Source of the DNA: an uncultured Alphaproteobacteria bacterium
GTDB taxonomy: Bacteria > Pseudomonadota > Alphaproteobacteria > UBA3830
Direction: 5' to 3'
Assembly: GCA_905233775.1 (NCBI GenBank)
Contig: CAJOEB010000007.1
Location: 1-15,573 of the forward strand
Length of the DNA: 15,573 nt
Part shown: positions 1 to 8,900 of the stretch, piece after piece
Numbering within the stretch: the stretch's first letter is position 1
Layout: each line of letters starts with the position of its first letter
Program-made: the position numbers and the translations under genes
The notes under the pieces: model-generated
Database searches by the model: none
What the model saw: only the letters and a program-made list of their open reading frames with translations
Told to the model about the DNA's origin: nothing

Positions 1-5
1 ATATA

Positions 6-48
6 TGTAAAATAGTAAATTTAAATATTATAATATGATATTAATATC
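6..48 (+). promoter_or_regulatory. Possible promoter with adjacent palindrome upstream of the YbjN gene
   Basis: A perfect TATAAT lies at 29-34. The 17-nt-spaced upstream hexamer TGTAAA (6-11) matches the -35 consensus poorly. Directly after the -10 is a perfect 12-nt palindrome, GATATTAATATC (37-48), about where transcription would begin, so it could serve as an operator. Such elements also arise by chance in DNA this AT-rich. There is no good Shine-Dalgarno sequence before the gene at 94. Confidence 0.25.
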
Positions 49-93
49 GTTTTATGTTATTCTTAAACTATGTAGACATAATAAAGTGTAGCA

Positions 94-585
94 TTGGTGG
101 GCATCTTGAATACAAACGTAATAGATTTAATTGAAACGGTTGCGACAAAAATAGGATGGCGCTTTTATCGTGCAGGAGATAGTGAAATATCCGTAATACT
201 GGCATCGGATAAAGCCGAATATCATTTGTTAGTCGAAATGCGTCAAGATGTTTATGAAGCGCTGTATTTTTCATGCGATGTTGATGTTGAAGTACCGCAT
301 GAACAATATCAAAACGGAGCTATTGCGGTTGTAAAAGCTAACGAACATAGCTGGTTGGGGCATTTTGACCTTATTTCTGCTGATAATCATATAATGTATT
401 CTCTTACAATTCCCTTTGCTTCTGCTTTTAACTTCGATGAAATCAATACTGAATCACTGCTTAATATTGTTCTGGATGAATGTGATAGGTTTCGACAATA
501 TTTTGCTATGGCTATGAATGAAAATGGAGCAATGTCAGATCTATCGATAAATACGCTATTTTTCGAAGCACTTGGAGAAGCTTAG
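94..585 (+). CDS. YbjN-domain (putative type III secretion chaperone-like fold) protein
   Basis: The 163-residue protein resembles the short YbjN-domain proteins widespread in alphaproteobacteria, whose cellular function is not settled; the fold is related to type III secretion chaperones and YbjN of E. coli has been linked to motility and stress phenotypes. Supporting features, from memory of the family, are the early segment GWRFYRAGDSEISV, the central block ALYFSCDVDVEVP, the landmark WLGHFDL around residues 88-94 and the C-terminal FEALGEA. There is no signal peptide or membrane segment, so it is probably cytoplasmic. The start is uncertain: an in-frame stop at 82-84 limits the frame, and TTG (94), GTG (97) and TTG (106) are the only early starts; no ATG or strong ribosome-binding site is present. 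The length fits the family, so the protein looks complete. It stands alone on this strand. Confidence 0.8.
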   Translation: MVGILNTNVIDLIETVATKIGWRFYRAGDSEISVILASDKAEYHLLVEMRQDVYEALYFSCDVDVEVPHEQYQNGAIAVVKANEHSWLGHFDLISADNHIMYSLTIPFASAFNFDEINTESLLNIVLDECDRFRQYFAMAMNENGAMSDLSINTLFFEALGEA

Positions 586-595
586 AAAAACAATT

Positions 596-609
596 TTATA
601 GATCTATAA
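596..609. repeat. Perfect 14-nt palindrome just after the YbjN gene
   Basis: TTATAGATCTATAA is perfectly self-complementary and begins 11 nt after the TAG stop. It has no loop, so as RNA it would make only a poor hairpin. A loose T-rich stretch (about 611-624) follows. It may be a weak transcription end or a dimeric-protein binding site; nothing decides between them. Confidence 0.4.
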
Positions 610-655
610 CTTATGTGTTTTTATGGATCCAGAGTAGTAAAGTTAAAAATCAATG

Positions 656-684
656 CTGACTTGAATGTATATTAATAGTATAAC
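656..684 (+). promoter_or_regulatory. Promoter-like pair with no gene behind it
   Basis: CTGACT (656-661) and TATAAC (679-684) are separated by 17 nt, a sigma-70-like arrangement with 4/6 and 5/6 consensus matches. Transcription would start near 691 and run into the GGAGG at 732-736, but no start codon or long frame follows. It could drive a small RNA or be the remnant of a lost gene. Confidence 0.25.
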
Positions 685-1063
685 TGGAGAGCTTATACTT
701 ACACCGATAATAATGCGTTGCTGTGTTGTTTGGAGGAAATAAGAAATATCATCACTGCGTCTCTGAATCTTACTCGCTACAAGATATGTAGAAGCTTTAG
801 CTTTGTTCTTTTAGCTTGTAGAAACGATAACGATCGTTCATGAAAAAGAGTAGAGAAGAACATAAAACGCAAGCTCGATTAGAATATCGTTATACTGACG
901 TGTTTTTTTCTTGTTATCTGATGTTAATGTATGATGTAGTGTGTAATTTGATGTGACACATTTACGACTATAGTATAAAGAAAGTTGAGAAAGATATTTG
1001 GATAGAAGATTCCAAAATATTTGCTGAAAACTTGCAAAATTTGTCCTGAAAAATAAGAGAACT

Positions 1064-1071
1064 CCCCCCCC
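1064..1071. repeat. Homopolymer of eight C in AT-rich DNA
   Basis: Eight consecutive C are followed by GTGGG, in a region otherwise strongly AT-rich. Such tracts are prone to slippage. No gene frame crosses it, so any effect would be on transcription or RNA structure. It could also mark an assembly error. Confidence 0.7.
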
Positions 1072-1286
1072 GTGGGTGCTATTACTACTGTTGAATAATA
1101 GTTTATATTATGTGTTATTCATCTGTTTTGTATCGTTCATCGGTAATATCCTTTTTCATTTTTATAATAACAATATGTGTTTTATCTAAGTGTAGTTAAG
1201 AAAAAGATAAAAGTTTGTAAAATAATCAAAAATCACAAAAAAACAATGATATTTACAGATTTCGTGATTTATTTGAGTAATAAAAT

Positions 1287-1310
1287 TGCGCGTACTTCAT
1301 CTATTACGCA
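1287..1310 (-). terminator. Weak hairpin, possible terminator of the efflux operon (distal)
   Basis: Read on the minus strand, TGCGTA and TAC-(GC bulge)-GCA form a 6-bp stem around a 10-nt loop, followed by ATTTTATTAC. It lies about 50 nt beyond the permease stop codon. The stem is short and bulged, so this is only a candidate. Confidence 0.25.
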
Positions 1311-1320
1311 TCACAGAAAG

Positions 1321-1340
1321 CCAAAAACAGAGTTGCTGTT
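1321..1340 (-). terminator. Weak hairpin with T run, possible terminator of the efflux operon (proximal)
   Basis: On the minus strand AACAG-CAACT-CTGTT forms a 5-bp stem with a 5-nt loop and runs directly into further T residues (a TTTTT run overlaps the stem end). It begins 18 nt after the permease stop. The arrangement is right for an intrinsic terminator but the stem is short and half AT. Confidence 0.3.
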
Positions 1341-1357
1341 ACTTCTCTAAGTCGCCG

Positions 1358-4300
1358 CTACTCCTCTAATTGGGTATCATTTTTCTTAAATCGCGAAAAA
1401 ATCACATACATCATTGGAACGATAAATAAAGTAAACAATGTACCAAATGACATTCCGCCGACTATTGCCCAACCGATCTGCCTACGTGCTGCTGCGCCTG
1501 CTCCGCTTGCAAGTGCCAAAGGTATTGATCCGATAACCATAGCAAAAGTTGTCATGAGAATAGGGCGAAGTCTTAAATGAGCTGCTTCTTTTACTGCTTC
1601 AAGCACATTTTTTCCTTTTTCTTGTAAAGCATTTGCGAAATCAACGATCAAAATACCGTGTTTTGTTATTAATCCTATAAGAGTAACCAGTCCAACTTTT
1701 GAATAAATGTTCAAAGTACCGCCGGGAACAATAAAAAGAGTGACTAATGCTCCTGTTAGCGAGAAAGGAACACTGAGCATTATAATAAATGGGTCTATAA
1801 AGCTTTCGAATTGTGCTGCAAGTACCAAAAACACGAATATTAATGCCAGCAAAAACACCAAAACGATTTGTCGGCTTTCTTCTATATAACTTTTTGTTGC
1901 ACCTGAGAAAGTGAGTTGTATCGTGTCAGGAAGCATCGTTGTTTTTAATTTATTCAGATCGTCGATAACTGTTCCCATTGTATAACCGCTTGCGATATCG
2001 CCGAAAACCATAATTGACATCATCTGATTATAGTGATTTACCCCCATAGGAGATTGACGTTCTCTTATACTTATTAAATCAGCAACGGAAACCATTTTTG
2101 GTTCATTATCCATCGTTTGCAATTTAGACTTTACGAGCATTCTGGACAGATCTTCCGGTGTTTGTCGTAAGCTTTTTTCTGCCTGAACAAACAATTCGTC
2201 GCGTTTTGCTTCTCTCTGAACGTTGGCTGCCTTTTGTCCTCTTACAAAATACGCGATTGTAGTTACAACATCATCAACAGATACACCAAGCGATGCGGCT
2301 TTATCTCGGTCTATATCTATAACATATTCCTGCTGAGGTGTGAGTAAACTTGAACGCATTGGATGTTGTACTCCTGGATAGCTTGCTTGCAAAGAGTATA
2401 AGAAGCGCCGTCCGAATTTTTCAAGATATTCCAAGCTTTGGTTAGTTTGTAATACAAAATCGATAGATTCTTTATCTGAAGAACCTCTTCCGGCACTTGC
2501 AGAACAAGGAACGCCTGTAACTTGTCTCAAAGAAGGAATAATAACTTCTGCAATTTCTTTTGTGGATTTATTGCGCTTATCCCAATCGACTACTTGAACC
2601 CATCCTTCTATCTGACTTGTATCAGCTTTTAACCAACGATTTTCTATAAACGGAGTTCCTGCAACAATTGCATCAACGATTTCAGCGTTCTTTTTCATAA
2701 ATTCATACGACGCTCCTACAGGACCGTTGCCTACAAATGATATAACTCCTGTATCTTCTGCCGGTTTGCTTTCGGATGGTATCAAATATGCAGCCAGCAA
2801 ACCAACCGCGGAAACTATTGCTCCGATGCTTAATACTATATTTCTGTGTCCAAGAGATATTCCTAACCATTCAGAATATTTGTTTTCAATTGTTTTTAAA
2901 ATGTTATGTTGAACTATGTATGCTATTCGCCAAAATCTGGATGTTACTTTTTGTCTGCGGGACTCCAACAGTTTTGAACACATCATTGGTGATAATGTTA
3001 CTGCGATAAATCCGGAGATCAAAACGGCACCCGACAATGTAAGAGCGAATTCTTTGAAGTATTTTCCGATTTTTCCCGGAGTTAATCCTATTGGTATATA
3101 AGCTGTTGCAAGCGTTAATGTCATAGCTATAATCGAGAAAAATATCTCTTTTGATCCGATGATTGCTGCTTTCATTCTGGATAATCCGAGTTCTATGTGT
3201 CTATGAATATTTTCTAAAACAACAATCGCGTCATCAACAACAAGTCCCACAGCCAGAACCATTGCTAGCATTGTGAATGTATTAATCGAGAAATCAAACA
3301 TATACAACAAAGAGAAAGTTCCCAACAAAGATACCGGAATTGTAACGATAGGTATTAATGTCGCTCTGAATGACCACAGAAACAAAAATACAACCAATAT
3401 AACGAGAAAAGCCGACTCAAAAATCGCTCGATACACGTTATTCATAGATGCGTTGATGTCCTTTGCTTCATCTATAGCGATAACGGCTTCTGTTCCTGAG
3501 GGCAACATCTCTCTTATTTCCGGCATAATCTTATTTACGGAAGCACTAATATCTATTGGATTTGCAGTTGATTGCTTTGTTATTGAGAGTGTAACGCATT
3601 CTTCTCCATTGAACCAAGAACCTTCTCTTATGTCGTCAGGAACGAGCATGGCTTTTCCGACGTCTTTAATACGAACGATTTTTTCCTTTCCGTGTGATGG
3701 AAGAACAACCTCGTCAAAGTCTTCGGGACGCGTAAGTTCACCGTTTACCGTAAGCATGTATTCACGATCTTTACTAATTAAACGACCACAAGGTTTTTGA
3801 ACATGTTGAGTTGGTATCGCTTCAACCACATCTGCGGGCGTATATCCATATGCAGCCAGTTTTTGCGGGTCGAGAAAAATTCTCATGCTCTTTATATTTC
3901 CACCGCTTAAAATAGCTCGACCAACACCCGGAATAACCTCAAATCGAGACTTAACATATCGTTCTATATAGTCATGCAAATCATCGATAGATCGCTTTTT
4001 GCTGGTAAATCCAACGACTATACCAGCGCTTGTATCAGAGCTATCTTTTCTTATGATAGGTTCTGGAATACCATGCGGAAGTTGGTTCCTTACAAGGGAC
4101 AATCTATCTCTGACATCGGAAGCTGCTCCATCAGGATTTCTATCAGGAGAAAATTCTATGGTTATCTCGCTTTTTTCATTGCTACTGTGTGATGTTATAA
4201 GCTCTGCTCCCGGAATTGTTGCAAATTGACCTTCCAAAATTTTTGTAATCTGAGCTTCAACTACTTTTGGACTTGCTCCATGAAACTCAGTTTCGATAGA

Positions 4301-4435
4301 AATATTGGACTTCTCGACTTTAGGATCTTTGCGCACGGGAAGTCGACTTTGGCATACAAGACCAAGCACAACTATCATTAATGTTAACACAGTTGAAAAT
4401 ACAGGGCGTCTAATACAAAGTTCAGTTATTTCCAT
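1358..4435 (-). CDS. RND (HAE1-type, AcrB/MexF-like) efflux permease
   Basis: This is the inner-membrane proton-driven pump of a tripartite multidrug efflux system; it takes substrate from the periplasm or membrane and hands it to an outer-membrane channel through the adaptor encoded next door. The 1025 residues match the family's usual 1020-1060. The order is classical: TM1 near 11-30, a large periplasmic porter loop to about 335, TM2-TM6 (about 338-485), TM7 near 533-551, a second loop to about 850, then TM8-TM12 to about 1010. Motif VGLVVDDAIVVLENI gives the proton-relay aspartates D401 and D402, and K925 in GLITKHGILIVDFAN matches AcrB K940. The DD form points to the HAE1 (organic substrate) type rather than heavy-metal pumps. 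The start ATG lies 3 bp after the adaptor stop with a well-spaced AAGGG, so the two are co-translated. Drug specificity cannot be read from sequence. Confidence 0.95.
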   Translation of the reverse strand: MEITELCIRRPVFSTVLTLMIVVLGLVCQSRLPVRKDPKVEKSNISIETEFHGASPKVVEAQITKILEGQFATIPGAELITSHSSNEKSEITIEFSPDRNPDGAASDVRDRLSLVRNQLPHGIPEPIIRKDSSDTSAGIVVGFTSKKRSIDDLHDYIERYVKSRFEVIPGVGRAILSGGNIKSMRIFLDPQKLAAYGYTPADVVEAIPTQHVQKPCGRLISKDREYMLTVNGELTRPEDFDEVVLPSHGKEKIVRIKDVGKAMLVPDDIREGSWFNGEECVTLSITKQSTANPIDISASVNKIMPEIREMLPSGTEAVIAIDEAKDINASMNNVYRAIFESAFLVILVVFLFLWSFRATLIPIVTIPVSLLGTFSLLYMFDFSINTFTMLAMVLAVGLVVDDAIVVLENIHRHIELGLSRMKAAIIGSKEIFFSIIAMTLTLATAYIPIGLTPGKIGKYFKEFALTLSGAVLISGFIAVTLSPMMCSKLLESRRQKVTSRFWRIAYIVQHNILKTIENKYSEWLGISLGHRNIVLSIGAIVSAVGLLAAYLIPSESKPAEDTGVISFVGNGPVGASYEFMKKNAEIVDAIVAGTPFIENRWLKADTSQIEGWVQVVDWDKRNKSTKEIAEVIIPSLRQVTGVPCSASAGRGSSDKESIDFVLQTNQSLEYLEKFGRRFLYSLQASYPGVQHPMRSSLLTPQQEYVIDIDRDKAASLGVSVDDVVTTIAYFVRGQKAANVQREAKRDELFVQAEKSLRQTPEDLSRMLVKSKLQTMDNEPKMVSVADLISIRERQSPMGVNHYNQMMSIMVFGDIASGYTMGTVIDDLNKLKTTMLPDTIQLTFSGATKSYIEESRQIVLVFLLALIFVFLVLAAQFESFIDPFIIMLSVPFSLTGALVTLFIVPGGTLNIYSKVGLVTLIGLITKHGILIVDFANALQEKGKNVLEAVKEAAHLRLRPILMTTFAMVIGSIPLALASGAGAAARRQIGWAIVGGMSFGTLFTLFIVPMMYVIFSRFKKNDTQLEE

Positions 4436-4438
4436 TTT

Positions 4439-5659
4439 TCAGCCCTTTTTTCCCTTTGGTGCTGCTCCGTTTTTTTCTTTTGAATTCTTTTTCATTTGCT
4501 CTCGGAGTTGCTGTATTCTTCTTTTCTTAAGTTGCTCAAAGTATTCTGCTGTTTTTATTGATACACCGCGACCGTCAAGAACACCTTGCTGACCTGATGT
4601 AACAATTGTCTCACCTTCGTTAACACCTGTTATAATTTCTATCATTCCGTTTTTACGTACTCCTGTTGTAACAAGAGTTCGAACAGCTATACCCTCGATA
4701 ATTCGATACAAATAGTCTTCATCTCCTGATTTCTCCAAAGAAGATTCCGGCACCAGTATGCCTTTTTGGCTTTCGTCCGGTATGATTTTTATACTTACAA
4801 AACGTCCTGGTTTTAGGGTAGGAAATGCTTGTGCGATTTCTTCGGAAACATCAAGCAATGCTCTAACATTAAAACTATGCGAAATTCTGTCGCTTTCAGG
4901 ATCTATTGCTATGATTTTGGCACTTACTTCTTGCGTCTTATCGCCACCAACCAAAACTTTTACTTCCTGCCCGACATATACGTGTTTAATATCCGCTTCT
5001 ATTACTTTGAAATCCACTTTCAGAGGGTTGCAATCAACCAATTTTACCAATTCATTACCGGGGGTAACAAATTGCCCTTCGCTTACTTCTTTCAGACCGA
5101 TAATTCCATCAAACGGTGCGATTATTTTATGCTTTTCAAGAACATTTTTGCACGATTCTACCTTAGCTGCGTTAACATCCATTTCAGCTTTCAATCTATC
5201 TCTGTTAACACGTGCCATAACACCTCTATCAGCGAGTTTTTCAACCGGTTCAAATTCGCTTTTAGCCTTGCGATAGTATGCTTCGGCTTCCATCAGACTG
5301 GCTCTAGCTGCCGCATCATCCAGTTCTATTAAAAGATCGCCTTTTTTTACTGTCGTACCTTCCGTAAAATGGATTTTCGATATTACAGAGTTCACTTCCG
5401 ATTTTATAACGACGGAATTGTATGGTCGTAAGGTTCCGATTGCATCTATATATCTTATAACTGATCCCAATTCCGCTTTTGCAACAGTAACGGGAGGCAG
5501 ATTGTTATCGATATTAGTAATTTTCTTACTGAAAATCTTATAAACAAGCATAATTGCAATTAAAATCGCGAGCACAAAAATATACGCAACCTTCTTTGCT
5601 TTAAATAAGGTTGGGACTTTTTGCAACCATTTAACCATTTCTGAGAACAATTCCATCAT
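4439..5659 (-). CDS. RND efflux periplasmic adaptor (membrane fusion protein)
   Basis: The adaptor links the permease to an outer-membrane channel. The 406 residues show a short basic cytoplasmic start, one membrane anchor near 24-43, and PPVTVAKAELG at 55-65 opening the adaptor core. The lipoyl half-domains are at about 80-112 (with GTTVKKGDLLIELDD) and 181-210 (PFDGIIGLKEVSEGQFV). Between them is an alpha-hairpin at about 115-178. Beta-barrel and membrane-proximal regions follow to about 370. No lipobox cysteine is visible, so it is probably held by an uncleaved anchor rather than as a lipoprotein. The last 35 residues form a lysine- and arginine-rich, coiled-coil-like tail ending KGKKG, longer and more basic than I would expect. 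The start is the first of two adjacent ATG codons; the ribosome-binding site is weak (AAGAG about 10 nt upstream). It is first in the operon with the permease; no TolC-like gene is in the window. Confidence 0.93.
   Translation of the reverse strand: MMELFSEMVKWLQKVPTLFKAKKVAYIFVLAILIAIMLVYKIFSKKITNIDNNLPPVTVAKAELGSVIRYIDAIGTLRPYNSVVIKSEVNSVISKIHFTEGTTVKKGDLLIELDDAAARASLMEAEAYYRKAKSEFEPVEKLADRGVMARVNRDRLKAEMDVNAAKVESCKNVLEKHKIIAPFDGIIGLKEVSEGQFVTPGNELVKLVDCNPLKVDFKVIEADIKHVYVGQEVKVLVGGDKTQEVSAKIIAIDPESDRISHSFNVRALLDVSEEIAQAFPTLKPGRFVSIKIIPDESQKGILVPESSLEKSGDEDYLYRIIEGIAVRTLVTTGVRKNGMIEIITGVNEGETIVTSGQQGVLDGRGVSIKTAEYFEQLKKRRIQQLREQMKKNSKEKNGAAPKGKKG
4443..4447 (-). promoter_or_regulatory. Ribosome-binding site of the permease inside the adaptor gene
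   Basis: AAGGG on the minus strand sits 7 nt before the permease ATG (4435) and within the codons for the final residues of the adaptor's KGKKG tail. It fixes the permease start and implies that both proteins are made in a coupled way from one mRNA. Confidence 0.55.
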
Positions 5660-5685
5660 ATTTTTTACACTCTTAAAGTGACTTT

Positions 5686-5714
5686 ATTATAATAGCATAT
5701 CAACTAAAAGTTAA
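5686..5714 (-). promoter_or_regulatory. Promoter of the efflux operon
   Basis: On the minus strand TTAACT (5709-5714) and a perfect TATAAT (5686-5691) are 17 nt apart. Transcription would begin near 5679, giving a leader of about 20 nt before the adaptor ATG at 5659. No clear repressor site is seen beside it. Confidence 0.6.
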
Positions 5715-5804
5715 AAAACCGTCATTTTTTGTAAACAAACAAAGAAAATTTGTATAAATTTAGATTTTTTTCAAAAATTATCTGTTTTTTTATAAAATTA
5801 CCAT

Positions 5805-5833
5805 TTGAGGGCTTGTTTTTTCTTTCTTATAAC
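5805..5833 (+). promoter_or_regulatory. rpoB: Promoter of rpoB-rpoC
   Basis: TTGAGG (5805-5810) and TATAAC (5828-5833) are separated by exactly 17 nt, giving 4/6 and 5/6 consensus matches. A start near 5840 gives a leader of about 70 nt, which includes a small hairpin around 5847-5858 (CCTA-AGCG-TAGG). A second, weaker pair lies upstream (TTGTAA at 5729-5734, TATAAA at 5753-5758). With no ribosomal-protein genes upstream, one of these must drive rpoBC. Confidence 0.55.
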
Positions 5834-5910
5834 GGTATTTTACTACCCTAAGCGTAGGTTACCAGCGGTTCAATATTGTTGTTCTATTTCGTGTTTACAG
5901 AGGTTTCAGT

Positions 5911-8900
5911 ATGATCAGAACGTTCACGGAGCGTAAAAGGTTTAGAAAAAATTTCGGACGAATTAAGGAGGTAGCAACGCTACCAAACCTTATAGAGTTG
6001 CAAAGAGCGTCATATGACACTTTTCTGCATTCTGAAAAGACAAAGAATAAGAGAGAAGATATAGGACTTGAAGAAGCTTTTAAGGATACTTTTCCGATAA
6101 AAGATAACAGCGGACGAGCTCAACTTGATTTTTGCAGCTATCATTTTGATGAGCCGAAATATACTGAAGATGAATGTCGTAATCGTGGTTTAACATATGC
6201 GGCACCTTTGAGAGCGGTTTTTCGTTTGATTGTTTGGTGTACTGATGAGGAAACAGGCGAAAGAACCATAAAAGATATCAAAGAACAAGATGTCTATGTT
6301 TGCGATTTGCCTTTGATGACTGACAGCGGTACGTTCATTATTAACGGAATTGAGCGTGTTATCGTTTCACAAATGCAAAGATCTCCCGGTGTTTTCTTTG
6401 ATCATGATCATGGAAAGACACATACGTCGGGCAAATATCTGTTTGCTGCGCATGTAATACCTTATAAAGGAGCATGGCTGGATTTTGAATTCGATGCTAA
6501 GGATCTCATATATATAAGAATCGACAGAAGAAGGAAGTTGCTTGTATCAACTTTGCTGCTTGCTTTAGATTCTGCGGAAACTGAAGAGATGAGAGCGAAG
6601 AACCCTGATAAAGAGTTCAAGTCATCAGAACTTCAAGGAATGAGCCGAGAAGAAATCCTTTCTTATTTTTATGATAATTACGAAATTAAGTGTCTCAAAA
6701 ATGGAGTTCTTTCCAGAGCGTTTGATGAAAAGCATTGGAAAGGCGTCAGATTAGAAAAAGACTTAATCGATGCAAAAACAGGTGAAGTCGTACTGAAAAC
6801 AGGTGAAAAAGTTACGACAAGAACTGCAAAAAAGCTCAAAGAAAATGGTCTTGAAAATGTTGTTGTATTTGCCGAAGATTTAGTTGGAAAATACAATGCT
6901 TTTGATATTATCGATAAAGACAACGGACTTATTATCGCTGAAGCAGGGGACGAGCTAACTGAGGAGCTTATTACTAAAATTCTTGAAAAAGAAAAATCTT
7001 TCTCTGTTCTACTTATCGATCATACGGAAATTGGCGGATATATCAGAAATACCCTGGCGATCGACAAATGCAATAACAGAGAAGAAGCAATGATCGAGAT
7101 ATTTAGAGTTATGCGTCCGGGCGAACCTGCTACTCTCGATTCTGCTCAAGAGTTATTTAATAATTCTTTGTTCTTTAATGAAGACAGATATGATTTGTCA
7201 ACTGTCGGACGCGTCAAAATGAATGAGCGTCTTGGCATTGATGAACCAGAGACTTTAGGAATTCTTACAAAGGCAGATATTCTGAAAATTCTCAAGATTT
7301 TGCACGAGTTAAAGGACGGTATCGGTGAAATTGATGACATTGATAACCTCGCTAACAGAAGAGTACGTTCAGTTGGTGAATTGCTTGAAAACCAGTTCCG
7401 TATCGGATTTGCGAGAATGGATCGTGCAATTAAAGAGCGTATGGCATCTGTTGATATAGAAAACGCGGTACCAAATGACATTGTAAACGCAAAACCAATT
7501 GCTTCAGCAATCAGAGAATTCTTTGGATTGTCTCAGTTATCGCAATTCATGGACCAAACTAACCCTCTGGCGGAAATTACACATAAACGTCGTATATCTG
7601 CGTTGGGTCCTGGTGGTTTGACTCGTGACAGAGCAGGATTTGATGTTCGAGACGTTCATACAACCCACTATGGTCGTATATGTCCTATTGAAACGCCTGA
7701 AGGTCAGAATATTGGTCTTATTAACTCATTGGCAGTATTTGCTCGCATCAACAGATATGGTTTTATCGAGACCCCATATCGCAAAGTAAAAGACGGAAAG
7801 CTAACGAATGAAGTTGTGTATCTTTCAGCAACGGAAGAAGTAAAACACACAATCGCCCAGGCTAATGCGGCAGTTGGTGCCGACGGCAAGTTTTTAGATG
7901 AATTCGTTACTTGCAGAAAAGCGGGAGAGTTTACAAACGCGCCTGTCAGCGAAATTGATTTTATAGACGTTTCTCCTAAGCAGATTGTTTCTATTGCAGC
8001 AACATTAATTCCGTTTATTGAAAACGACGATGCCAGCCGAGCTCTTATGGGTGCGAACATGCAACGCCAGGCAGTTCCTTTGTTGCGTGGGCAGGCTCCT
8101 TTAGTCGGTACAGGCATGGAAAAGGTTGTAGCGTACGATTCCGGCGTGTCTGTTATTGCGAAACACGATGGTATTGTTGATCAAGTAAGTGCGGATAGAA
8201 TTGTTATCAGAACTACGGGAGATAAAACAGACGTTGGTGTTGATATATATAATCTCAGAAAGTTCAAGAGATCTAACCACAGCACTTGTTTGAACCAAAG
8301 ACCGTTGGTTGAAAAGGGAGATGTTATCAAAGCCGGTGATGTTATCGCAGATGGTGCAGGAACAGAACTTGGTGAATTGGCTCTTGGACAGAATGTTCTT
8401 GTCGGATTTCTTCCATGGCATGGCTATACGTTTGAAGATGCTATAATAATTTCCGAAAGATTGGTTCAGGACGATTATTTTACGTCAATCCATATCGAAG
8501 AATTTGAGATAATGGCACGAGATACCAAACTTGGAAACGAAGAAATTACTCGAGATATTCCAAACGTATCCGATGACGCTCTGAGAAACCTCGATGAGGC
8601 TGGTATTGTGCATATTGGCGCGGAAGTTCAGGCAGGCGATATATTGGTCGGTAAAGTCACACCAAAAGGTGAATCGGCAATGACTCCTGAAGAGAAGCTT
8701 TTGCGAGCGATTTTCGGAGAAAGAGCAGCAGATGTCAGAGATTCTTCTTTACGAGTACCACCTGGCGTGCGAGGAACAGTTGTAGACGTAAAAATCTTCT
8801 CCAGAAGTGGTATTGAGAAAGATGAAAGAGCTATTGCGATAGAGAGAAGAGAGATCGAGAACTACAAAAATGATCTCGATGCTGAGAAAAAGATCGTGGA

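Larger units (their letters stand above)
586..1357. other. Gene-free stretch of 772 bp between the YbjN gene and the efflux operon
   Basis: No reading frame here reaches a convincing length on either strand. Visible elements are a 14-nt palindrome (596-609), a promoter-like pair (656-684), an isolated GGAGG at 732-736 with no ATG, GTG or TTG at translation distance, a 10-nt palindrome AACGATCGTT (829-838), a run of eight C (1064-1071), an AT-only hairpin with arms at 1092-1100 and 1113-1121, and terminator-like hairpins for the minus-strand operon (1287-1340). I see no signature of tmRNA, RNase P RNA or SRP RNA. A decayed gene or an unrecognised small RNA is possible. Confidence 0.5.

Noticed and set aside
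840..956. A 38-codon ATG frame (MKKSREEHKT...) in the gene-free stretch
   Set aside because: It is too short, has no convincing ribosome-binding site and shows no recognisable family; similar frames are expected by chance.
586..1357. Housekeeping RNA gene (tmRNA, RNase P, SRP, 6S)
   Set aside because: None of the conserved core sequences that I can recognise for these RNAs is present on either strand.
3273..3800. Long open frame antisense to the RND permease (175 codons)
   Set aside because: It lies wholly within a clear permease coding region on the other strand and has no family features, so it is a shadow of that gene.
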